A DNA stretch of 6,812 nt from Flavobacteriales bacterium (GTDB lineage Bacteria > Bacteroidota > Bacteroidia > Flavobacteriales > Flavobacteriaceae), in NCBI GenBank assembly GCA_027032855.1, contig JALVLX010000251.1, positions 1-6,812 on the forward strand. Reading direction: 5' to 3'. The stretch's first letter is position 1, and each line of letters starts with the position of its first letter. Positions 1 to 6,812 of this stretch are shown piece by piece. The translations under genes and the position numbers were made by a program. The notes under the pieces are model-generated. The model did no database searches and had not been told where the DNA came from. It was given only the letters and a program-made list of their open reading frames with translations.

Positions 1-424
1 TGTAATCTGTAGGTTGAAGCCCCAACAAATTAATGGCGTCTGCAAATGTTGTTGAAAAAGTAGTCATTGGCAAATCATTAGGGCTTTGAGTGAAGTCACT
101 TTTTGGTATAGTTGTTAAAAGTTGTTCACCAACACTGTTTGCCCCATTGTTATTTTTGTCAATAAAACTAACATATACGTTAACTTTATCCAGCAAGTCG
201 CCATATTCAATATCTTGTTCTTCGATTACTACTTCGAATACAGAACTAGTGTCAAATTTATTGAATATTGTACTTACTCTATCAAGGGTTCTTAATACAG
301 CACCTTGGTTGTCGGCAGCTGATCCTAAAACGTCATAAACAACGTTATCCGGTTTCTTACATTTTGTAACTGTAAGTAATACTACAATTGCAAAACTAAA
401 TGTTAATATTTTTTTCATTTTCAT
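1..424 (-). CDS. Uncharacterised exported protein (putative lipoprotein) downstream of SusD, 3' end outside window
   Basis: I translated this frame by hand. It is open from an ATG at 424-422 to the window edge, 141 codons without a stop. The protein begins MKMKKILTFSFAIVVLLTVTKC, a basic start, a hydrophobic core and then Cys22, followed by KKPDN. This looks like a signal peptide with a possible lipid-attachment cysteine, but Lys at -1 is unusual for a lipobox, so ordinary secretion is also possible. The rest is soluble and acidic, with stretches such as FEVVVIEEQDIEYGDLLDKV and YVSFIDKNNNG that suggest beta strands with loops. A second in-frame ATG at 418-416 would give MKKIL and is an equally plausible start. 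The gene begins 8 bases after the susD stop, so it is very probably in the same operon. A third lipoprotein after SusC and SusD often helps bind the substrate at the surface (SusE/SusF position), but I do not recognise a domain here. Its role is inference from position only. Confidence 0.85.
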   Translation of the reverse strand, partial: MKMKKILTFSFAIVVLLTVTKCKKPDNVVYDVLGSAADNQGAVLRTLDRVSTIFNKFDTSSVFEVVIEEQDIEYGDLLDKVNVYVSFIDKNNNGANSVGEQLLTTIPKSDFTQSPNDLPMTTFSTTFADAINLLGLQPTDY

Positions 425-432
425 TTTAATTT

Positions 433-2151
433 TTAGTTAGACTGAGGGAATCCGGGTGATGCGGGATTGGTATCCCAGAACACTTGCGTATCCACACCGG
501 GTTTTTGATTCATATTAGGGTTATTGTTAACCGAATTAGCAGGATAATAGAATGATCTGATAAACGGACCCGGGTTAGGTTCCAAGTTTGGTTGCAAATC
601 ATGAGGATATCCTGTTCTACGGTAAGCATTGTATGCATCAATACCGTTACCAAATAATGCTACAAAGTATTGACGTGCCCAAATATTCCATTTGTCTTCG
701 TCGGTACCGGCATCCCAAGCTGTATCAAGGTTAGCTATAAGTCCGTTTTTGTAATCATCGGTAGAAAGATTAAAGTTTGCTAAGAAATCATGTAATTGTT
801 GAACTCTAGGGCTAAAGCTAAATACTTTGGCCATAGATAATTCAATACCGTTCATTACATAGGTTTTAGCATTGGCATAATCAGGTGTAGGTTGTGCCAT
901 ATAGTATTCAGCAATCATAAACTGAACCCATGAAGCAAGCATAATAGGTGTGATACCGTTACCACCGTCACCGTCACCGTCTTCTTTTCCTTCACCTTGG
1001 AAAACGTCAATTTCACCACCGGCAGGATATACACCGAATAAGGTTCTTAAGAAACCATCCGGCGGAATACCGTTGTCATTTCCGTGATCACGACCCCAAA
1101 ATCCATGAGGTAACGCACAGTACGCATAACCTGTATAATGTTGTGGCGGAGGGATTAATGAACATTCAAGTGTTTGCTCATCCGGTCCAGTATCATGTCC
1201 CGGAGTTTCTAAGGTTTGTCTGTAGAAATATACCCATGTTCTAGGGTCAAAGTTGTTTCCTAAGCTATTATATGCTGTATCGTTATCGTCACCAATCATG
1301 TAATCCATAAATGAGTTTGATTGGTATGTTTGACCACCAGTAGAGGTATAAGCAGCTCTGTAACGAGGATGTCTTGAGTCAGGGTTAATATCATTAGTTC
1401 CCCATCTGAATTGGAAGTCATTAGCAGCGCCATCAGAAACATCAGCACCGATATAGTCGCCACCTGCTAAGATAGCACCAAATTTGGTAAGAGCATCACT
1501 ATCAACCAAACGGGTTGTTAAATAAGCCTTCATTTTTAAGGTATTGGCTAATTTAATCCATTTGTCCCAGTCACCACCGTAGTATAGATCGTGCTCGGGT
1601 TCAGCAAGAGCTGTATCACTGAAATTATCAATAGCTTCATCCAACAGTGTGATGGCTGCAGCATAAACATCAGCACCACTATCAGGATTCGGGAAAAGGA
1701 TATCATCATCAACAGCTTCCGAGTAAGGTACATCACCAAAGAAGTCAACTAAGGTCATCATGGTATAAGCAGTGATAACTTTACCCATGGCTATGTGATG
1801 TTTAAGACCTTTGTCCTCGCCAATCTTATTCATGATTTTAACATCTTTAAGAATACCGGCGTATGCAGTCCTCCAAGTTCCATTAAAAGCTTGTGGAGAA
1901 TATGCGCCGTCATAGTCTCTACCGCTAAAATGGTAGATACGAGTTAAACGTGCTCCGGTAGTTCCAAAACTTTCTACCAATCCGGCAAAACTAACCTGAA
2001 TACTGTTTAGTAAGTAATCCGGATCAGATTGTTCTTCTGTCAAATTATTTGGATTCTGTGTCAAATCCAAATTAAAGGCATCTTTTCCGCATGAGTAGTT
2101 TAATATCAACCCAAGGAAAAGGATTATTTTTATATAATTTATCTTTTTCAT
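433..2151 (-). CDS. SusD/RagB-type nutrient-binding outer-membrane lipoprotein (SusD-like_2 type)
   Basis: The 572-residue product is a complete SusD-family protein, the surface lid that captures substrate for its SusC barrel. Residues 1-20 form a lipoprotein signal peptide with Cys21 in the context LNYSCGKD. The N-terminal part has the family pattern: LTQNPNNLTEEQSDPDYLLN, then helical TPR-like segments such as the one around AYTMMTLVDFFGDVPYSEAV and the DxLxLLDEAID-like helix after it. Around residues 400-420, GITPIMLASWVQFMIAEYYM matches the conserved GIxPxxLASxVxFxxAE helix of the SusD-like_2 group. The C-terminus, YPANSVNNNPN followed by TQVFWDTNP, matches the usual YPxxExxxN...VFWD ending. 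The length is typical. Residues 390-400 hold an Asp-Gly repeat resembling a cation-binding loop. The gene starts 20 bases after the susC stop, and its start region is A-rich rather than Shine-Dalgarno. The substrate cannot be read from sequence; no degradative enzyme is adjacent. Confidence 0.96.
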   Translation of the reverse strand: MKKINYIKIILFLGLILNYSCGKDAFNLDLTQNPNNLTEEQSDPDYLLNSIQVSFAGLVESFGTTGARLTRIYHFSGRDYDGAYSPQAFNGTWRTAYAGILKDVKIMNKIGEDKGLKHHIAMGKVITAYTMMTLVDFFGDVPYSEAVDDDILFPNPDSGADVYAAAITLLDEAIDNFSDTALAEPEHDLYYGGDWDKWIKLANTLKMKAYLTTRLVDSDALTKFGAILAGGDYIGADVSDGAANDFQFRWGTNDINPDSRHPRYRAAYTSTGGQTYQSNSFMDYMIGDDNDTAYNSLGNNFDPRTWVYFYRQTLETPGHDTGPDEQTLECSLIPPPQHYTGYAYCALPHGFWGRDHGNDNGIPPDGFLRTLFGVYPAGGEIDVFQGEGKEDGDGDGGNGITPIMLASWVQFMIAEYYMAQPTPDYANAKTYVMNGIELSMAKVFSFSPRVQQLHDFLANFNLSTDDYKNGLIANLDTAWDAGTDEDKWNIWARQYFVALFGNGIDAYNAYRRTGYPHDLQPNLEPNPGPFIRSFYYPANSVNNNPNMNQKPGVDTQVFWDTNPASPGFPQSN

Positions 2152-2171
2152 AATTTTAAAATATTTTTTAA

Positions 2172-5100
2172 TTAGAACGACGCTTTAATACTTAAACCGT
2201 ATCTTCTTGATGTTGGTGCGTTAAGGTAATCAAAACCACCACCGTTTCCAACACCAAGTCCATTGATTTCAGGATCAAAATTAGTGTTTTTAGGAATATT
2301 AGGTGCATACCACCATAAGTTATTACCTGAAACAGAAACACTTAATTTACCGAAAGGTAATTTGCTTAATACTTTTTTAGAGAAATTATAAGTTAAGGCA
2401 ACTTCTTGTAAACGCATAACTGTTCCGTCGTAAACCAATAATTCTGAAGGTCCGTATAAAATGTTACCAAAGTAGTATTGAGCATTGGTAATAAGTTTGG
2501 TATTTTCCAATCCTGTATCTTTGTTTACACCCGGTAAAGCAAACGGATGGATTCTATCTATACCATCTTGTGCAACCACACCTCTACCTAATAAAGTAGC
2601 AACGGTTTTACTATAAATATCACCACCTTGTTTCCAGTGGAATAAACCTCTTAATGAGAAGTTTTTGTATGAAACTTCAGTAGAGAAGTTTGCTAAGAAA
2701 TCAGGGTTAGGATTACCGATAATGCTAATTTCAGGATTCGAAATATAGTCCCCTTTGTTATTAACTAATAAGTTTCCGTCATCATCACGTTTGATTGCAT
2801 CCCCCATAATAATACCTAGAGGCTCACCTTCAACAGCAAAGTTACCTAAATCAGAGAAACCGGCAATAGCAATTTTATCAGTATCACCTAAATCGGTAAC
2901 GATTGCTTCGTTTTTAGTGAAGTTTGCGCCAACATTCCAGTTGATACCATCTTTTTTCTTAAAGATATCATAAGCAAAATCCAATTCAATACCATTTGAT
3001 TGAATTTCACCGATGTTAGTTCTTCTGGAAGTATAACCACTTTCAGGAGCTAATGCTTGACTAACTAATAGATCGTTTGTTTTTCTAGAGAAAATAGAGA
3101 AATCAAATTTCATACGATTGTTTATCAATTTTGATTCAATACCAAATTCTAATTCAGTTAACAACTCAGCTTTCAAATCAGGATTACCTTTAAGGTTACC
3201 CATAGAGTTAGTGATAATATATTCACCGGCATCAGTTTTAAATCCTTTTACATTTTGTGAAACGCCACCTCTGGTATAATAACCTTCCGGGAAGTGAGCA
3301 GAGGTACCGTAACCTACTCTCAATTTCAAGAAGTTAACCATATCATTGTCTGCCAATGCTTGTACAGCTTTTGTCGGAATAAACGAAAAAGTAGCAGAGG
3401 GATAAGTTATACTATTATGTTCGCTGGATAAGATTGAAGTCCAGTCTTTACGAGCTGATAATGTCAAAAAAGCATAATCTTTATAACCGAAGTCTGCTTG
3501 TGCATAAGCACCTAATATGTTTCTAGCTGAAGCATATTGAATTTCTTCTTTTTCAAGGAAATTATCATGTCTTAGTCTATTAAATACAACTTGTTTAGAA
3601 CTTGCTAAACCTTGTTGGTCAAATTGGAAAGAACGAGCAGTTCCCCCTACGATAAAGTTCATATCAATATCTTCTGTGATGTCGTAGCCACCGGTTAACA
3701 TTAAGTTGTGATCTTGAATAGTATTAACGTTATTCCAAGTTTCATAAACACCGGATTGGTTTTTAAGGGTACCCGTCTTACCACCTTTGTTAGAGTAGTT
3801 AACGTTGTTTTCATTATAAGTATCAAATCCGTAACGGTAAGAAACTTTCATATTTTTTGTGATATCATAGGTAGCACCTACTTTACCATAGAATCTGTCA
3901 GTTTTTTGGATATTTTTAGCATAGTGTACAGTCCATAACGGGTGTTGAATACTGTTATTTTGTCTGTAATAAGTGGATTCTCCGGTAATAGGACTTTCGT
4001 AAGGCAAGTTCATCATGTCAATACTACGAGGAGTATAGAACAAGTTTGCAAAAATAGATGCGTACGTACCACCTACGTTACTACCATATCCGGCTGCTAC
4101 CGGAGGTGTTTCAAAATCAGTTTTAGCATAGTTTAAAGTACCTGTGAACGTAAATTTATTACTTAAGGCAGCTTTACCACCAACACTAAAGTTATTTCTG
4201 GTCAATTCGTTACCCGGTGTAAAACCAACATCATCTAAGTGACCGAATCCAACATTGTATATAATTTTTCCATTATCTGATGCACCATTAACATTTGCGT
4301 TAACGTTTTGAACGGTACCTTTTCTAAAGAAGTTTTCAACACTTTTGTATGGTTGCCATTTGTAGCGTACCCCTTGAAATTCAGGGAAATGATCTTTAAT
4401 AACAGAGGTTGAGTAAGGGTGCGGTAATGTGCCGTCAGCATCAAAGTGCCAGTCATTTCCCCATCCGCCGGGTCCGTCTTTATAGAAACCGGGTCCCCAG
4501 TTACTAAAATACCAGCCGAAGGCTTGGTCAAATCCGTTACCAAAATCGTTTTGATAAGTAGGCATAGAAGCTATTTCATTAACAAAGAATGAAGAGCTGA
4601 TGTTTACGCCCATTTTGTTATAAACTTTCTTTTTGAAGTTACCACTTTTGGTTGTGATTAAAACCACACCGTTACGTCCTTCAGAACCATATAATGTAGT
4701 TGCAGCCAAACCTTTTAATACGTCAATACGCTCAATATTGTTTGGATCCAAATCCAAGAAACGACTTGAACCGTTGTTCCCGTTAACAAAGTTACCTTGA
4801 GCATTGGTTGAAGAGTCAAAAGGTACACCGTCAACAATAAACAAAGGTTGGTTACTTCCTGAGAAAGTACTCATACCACGAATCAAAACGTTTGTTCCGG
4901 AACCGGACATACCGTTTTGTTGTGTGATTTGCATACCTGATACTTTACCATCCAATACACGTGCAATATCACCAACAGGTTTTTCATTAAGAGCTTCAGT
5001 TTTTACACTGGTTACAGAGTAACCTAAAGCTTTCTTTTCACGTTTGATACCTTGAGCGGTTACAACCACTTCATTTAATTTAGAGCCCTCTTTCAACGCC

Positions 5101-5381
5101 ACGTTTATGACGTTAGAGCTTTCTACTTTCTTTTCAACGGTATTATAACCAACATAAGAAAACACGAGCGTTTGACCCGCATTTGCTTTAATGCTGTATT
5201 TACCGTCAAAATCTGTTGTAGCACCTGTTTGGGTACCTTTTACAACAATATTAACACCCGGAAGCGGATCACCGTTTCCGGCATCAGTAACCACACCTGT
5301 GATTACTTTACCTTGTGCAAACGAAAGTTGCACAACTAACGCTAAGACCAGCGTTAAGATTACATTAAACTTTGTTCTCAT
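2172..5381 (-). CDS. SusC/RagA-type TonB-linked outer-membrane transporter
   Basis: The 1069-residue product is a full-length SusC-family transporter that imports oligomers across the outer membrane using TonB/ExbBD energy. Residues 1-22 are a signal peptide (cleavage likely SFA|QG). Residues 25-98 form a carboxypeptidase-D-regulatory-like beta domain (GVVTDAGNGDPLPGVNIVVKG, then DFDGKYSI and FSYVGY). EVVVTAQG at 104-111 lies where the TonB box/plug begins. The plug shows IRGMST at 167-172, PLFIVDGVP at 179-187 and IERIDVLKG...LYGSEGRNGVVLITTKSG at 216-247, all SusC hallmarks. The remainder is the barrel, with the late NPNPDF...GGDIYSKT motif, and it ends in YGLSIKASF, a C-terminal Phe beta-signal for BAM insertion. 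There is no STN domain before the carboxypeptidase-like domain, so control through a FecR-type anti-sigma factor is unlikely. The start ATG is at 5381-5379, and a Bacteroidota-type promoter lies 29-60 bases upstream. It is paired with the downstream susD-like gene. Confidence 0.97.
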   Translation of the reverse strand: MRTKFNVILTLVLALVVQLSFAQGKVITGVVTDAGNGDPLPGVNIVVKGTQTGATTDFDGKYSIKANAGQTLVFSYVGYNTVEKKVESSNVINVALKEGSKLNEVVVTAQGIKREKKALGYSVTSVKTEALNEKPVGDIARVLDGKVSGMQITQQNGMSGSGTNVLIRGMSTFSGSNQPLFIVDGVPFDSSTNAQGNFVNGNNGSSRFLDLDPNNIERIDVLKGLAATTLYGSEGRNGVVLITTKSGNFKKKVYNKMGVNISSSFFVNEIASMPTYQNDFGNGFDQAFGWYFSNWGPGFYKDGPGGWGNDWHFDADGTLPHPYSTSVIKDHFPEFQGVRYKWQPYKSVENFFRKGTVQNVNANVNGASDNGKIIYNVGFGHLDDVGFTPGNELTRNNFSVGGKAALSNKFTFTGTLNYAKTDFETPPVAAGYGSNVGGTYASIFANLFYTPRSIDMMNLPYESPITGESTYYRQNNSIQHPLWTVHYAKNIQKTDRFYGKVGATYDITKNMKVSYRYGFDTYNENNVNYSNKGGKTGTLKNQSGVYETWNNVNTIQDHNLMLTGGYDITEDIDMNFIVGGTARSFQFDQQGLASSKQVVFNRLRHDNFLEKEEIQYASARNILGAYAQADFGYKDYAFLTLSARKDWTSILSSEHNSITYPSATFSFIPTKAVQALADNDMVNFLKLRVGYGTSAHFPEGYYTRGGVSQNVKGFKTDAGEYIITNSMGNLKGNPDLKAELLTELEFGIESKLINNRMKFDFSIFSRKTNDLLVSQALAPESGYTSRRTNIGEIQSNGIELDFAYDIFKKKDGINWNVGANFTKNEAIVTDLGDTDKIAIAGFSDLGNFAVEGEPLGIIMGDAIKRDDDGNLLVNNKGDYISNPEISIIGNPNPDFLANFSTEVSYKNFSLRGLFHWKQGGDIYSKTVATLLGRGVVAQDGIDRIHPFALPGVNKDTGLENTKLITNAQYYFGNILYGPSELLVYDGTVMRLQEVALTYNFSKKVLSKLPFGKLSVSVSGNNLWWYAPNIPKNTNFDPEINGLGVGNGGGFDYLNAPTSRRYGLSIKASF

Positions 5382-5409
5382 CTTCTATTATTTTTGAGTT
5401 TGTCAACTA

Positions 5410-5441
5410 CAAATATCTTAATAAAAAGTTAAATAAACAAA
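5410..5441 (-). promoter_or_regulatory. Probable Bacteroidota-type promoter of the susC-susD operon
   Basis: On the minus strand, TTTG at 5441-5438 is followed after 20 bases by GATATTTG at 5417-5410. The Bacteroidota primary sigma factor recognises roughly TTTG, 19-20 bases, TAnnTTTG. The downstream element matches all fixed positions except the first (G for T). Transcription would start near 5403-5405, giving a short leader of about 22-24 bases before the susC ATG. A 5-base inverted repeat (TTTGT, AGTTG loop, ACAAA) overlaps the end of the downstream element and the likely start point. It is too short to call an operator. The rest of the 94-base gap is AT-rich, with no hairpin followed by a T-run. 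Confidence 0.55.
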
Positions 5442-5475
5442 TTTTAATTTTATATTTTTCTCTCAATTTGCTTTG

Positions 5476-6812
5476 TTAAAACCTCAATGACTGCTTGATG
5501 TTCACGTAAACATATTGAAAATCAGGACTGTATGAGTTGAAAAGTGCTTTTATGATTTCAATCTTTAAACTTTGATTTTTTTTTAGAAAACTAATGCCTA
5601 CACCTGTGTTTACATAACGGGTTGTGGAATTATGCAGGTTATTTCTGCTTATATAGTCTCCAATAATGTAAAAATTTGTGTGGTTAAGCCGGTAAATAAT
5701 GTCGTTTTTAAAACTTATAGTGCTCGAAAAGTTATCTTCCGGTAATGTTACCTTTCTAAATAGATCGTTTAGCAGGTTTGCCGGAGGGGTTATGTTTTCT
5801 TGATTGGTGTTATAAATTTGAAAATTATGAGTCAGTACAATGTGCTTTTGCAATTTTTCTGTTGAGCGGAGCCGGGTGTAAAATATTTTTTTGTCAGGTT
5901 TGTCAAAATTAATATCTAAGTGAGTTTGAAAACTAATTGACCAATTATTTGGTTTGTTGTCAAAATCTTTTCTGTAATAAATACCGCCAAACCGGTCGCT
6001 GTAATCATGCTTCTCTTTTGCTGTGAATTGGTAGGTGAAATTAATTCCGAAACTTTGTTTTTTTGTGCGGTAGGTCAATCGGGAAAGGTTGGTTAGAGCA
6101 AAACCGGTTGTATCTTTTCTTTTGGAAGATAAAAAATTAGATATCTCAAAATTACTGGCTTTAATAAAAGGGATTTGCGTGTTGAGTTGTATGTTTTGAT
6201 TGTTGTCTTTTCTTTGCCATTCCAAGAAGATTTGTTCGCCAGCTTTAAATAAGTTAAAAAATTTTGTTTTAAGATTGCCTTCTAGTTGTAATTTGCTCTT
6301 TTTGGAATTGTAGTTGAATCCAATCATGCCGTCTATTTGGTTGTTTGGCATGTTTTGGAGTTTTAAAACCAAAAGATTTTGTCCCTGATAAAAATTAATA
6401 GCCGGTTGCGATTTTAGTTTAAAGCCGGTTTCGTTGTTAACGAAATTTGAAATTGTTTTGGTGTTTTGTGAATTGATTGTTTTGCCGTCAACCATTTTGT
6501 TAAGAATTTTCCGGATGTTTTTCGGGAAATTGTGTGGAGGTATAATGACCAAACTGTCAATTTTACTTTTGTTGTCTTTTAAAATATGATAAAAAATATG
6601 TAAGTCTTTTTTGCAAATTTTAATACTATCCGGTTGTAAACGGTTGAACAAAAAGCCTGCTTGGATGAGGGAGTCGTTGATGGATTGAAGGCGTTTGTTA
6701 AGATTGGCAAGCGTTGTTATTTCAGAATATTTATTTATATATATATATAATGTATCATTGATTTTTGAACCTTTAATATGTTTTTGTGTCTTATTATGCT
6801 CAATATGAGTGC
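5476..6812 (-). CDS. POTRA/Omp85 (BamA/TamA-like) outer-membrane protein, 5' end outside window
   Basis: The frame is open from the window edge to a stop at 5476-5478, 444 residues in the window. Reading upstream of the TTG at 6651 shows another 53 open codons with no in-frame ATG, so the true start lies beyond 6812. The first visible in-frame ATG (6495-6493) falls inside the conserved region and cannot be the start. The segment LNKRLQSINDSLIQAGF resembles the helix that precedes a POTRA unit. A POTRA-like domain follows at about 6560-6340 (IDSLVIIPP, FPKNIRKILNKMVDGKTIN, then LLVLKLQNMPNNQIDGMIGF). The rest alternates polar and aromatic residues as in a beta barrel and ends in NIKQSLRF, with the terminal Phe of a beta-signal. 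From memory, this matches a conserved Flavobacteriia family annotated as BamA/TamA-like. It probably inserts or exports something at the outer membrane; the client is unknown. It is co-directional with susC, which starts 94 bases on, and looks more AT-rich than susCD. Confidence 0.8.
   Translation of the reverse strand, partial: THIEHNKTQKHIKGSKINDTLYIYINKYSEITTLANLNKRLQSINDSLIQAGFLFNRLQPDSIKICKKDLHIFYHILKDNKSKIDSLVIIPPHNFPKNIRKILNKMVDGKTINSQNTKTISNFVNNETGFKLKSQPAINFYQGQNLLVLKLQNMPNNQIDGMIGFNYNSKKSKLQLEGNLKTKFFNLFKAGEQIFLEWQRKDNNQNIQLNTQIPFIKASNFEISNFLSSKRKDTTGFALTNLSRLTYRTKKQSFGINFTYQFTAKEKHDYSDRFGGIYYRKDFDNKPNNWSISFQTHLDINFDKPDKKIFYTRLRSTEKLQKHIVLTHNFQIYNTNQENITPPANLLNDLFRKVTLPEDNFSSTISFKNDIIYRLNHTNFYIIGDYISRNNLHNSTTRYVNTGVGISFLKKNQSLKIEIIKALFNSYSPDFQYVYVNIKQSLRF

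Noticed and set aside
2755..2973. Short plus-strand reading frames opposite susC and opposite the third protein gene (for example 90-338, 3708-3938, 4804-5022)
   Set aside because: They lie antisense to well-supported genes and have no recognisable domain or start-region support. They are by-products of the coding strand's codon pattern.
4235..4543. Minus-strand 102-codon frame inside susC
   Set aside because: It overlaps the continuous, conserved susC frame in another phase and shows no domain.
433..5381. A frameshift or broken gene in susC or susD
   Set aside because: Both frames are intact, with signal sequence, family motifs in order, and normal C-terminal endings.
5401..5406. TTGACA on the minus strand as a classical -35 box
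   Set aside because: A -10 box at 17 bases would fall on the susC start codon and does not resemble TATAAT. The Bacteroidota-type elements further upstream fit better.
5382..5475. Rho-independent terminator between the Omp85-like gene and susC
   Set aside because: The gap is AT-rich, but I found no GC-containing stem followed by a T-run on the minus strand.
6649..6651. TTG as the start codon of the Omp85-like gene
   Set aside because: The frame stays open for 53 more codons to the window edge, and those codons continue a plausible domain, so this TTG is an internal Leu codon.

Overview
The window looks like chromosomal DNA from a member of the Bacteroidota, most likely a Flavobacteriia-type organism. 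The reasons are the AT-rich sequence, a SusC/SusD outer-membrane pair, start regions without a clear Shine-Dalgarno but rich in A, and a promoter of the Bacteroidota form (TTTG, about 20 bases, TAnnTTTG-like) in front of the susC-like gene. The genus cannot be named from the sequence.

All genes read on the minus strand, so the biological order runs from high to low coordinates. (1) 6812-5476: the 3' part of a POTRA/Omp85 (BamA/TamA-like) outer-membrane protein, whose 5' end lies outside the window. (2) 5475-5382: a 94-base AT-rich gap holding the likely promoter of the next gene. (3) 5381-2172: a complete SusC/RagA-type TonB-dependent transporter. (4) 2151-433: a complete SusD/RagB-type lipoprotein of the SusD-like_2 type, 20 bases after susC. 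(5) 424-1: the 5' part of a small, probably exported or lipid-anchored protein, 8 bases after susD, whose 3' end lies outside the window.

Genes 3 to 5 look like one operon. The SusC-like barrel would import an oligomeric nutrient using TonB energy. The SusD-like lipoprotein would sit as a lid over it at the cell surface, and the third protein would be an accessory. No glycoside hydrolase, sulfatase, peptidase, sigma/anti-sigma pair or hybrid two-component gene is visible, and SusC has no STN signalling domain, so the substrate (glycan, peptide or other) is open. The Omp85-like gene upstream is co-directional but has its own spacing and a more AT-rich look. It may be an outer-membrane insertion factor that travels with the locus.

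No RNA gene, insertion sequence, CRISPR array, integration site or convincing terminator was seen. This is a fairly ordinary nutrient-uptake locus. The points most worth a second look are the pairing of an Omp85-like gene with SusCD, the uncharacterised third protein, and a few small sequence oddities.
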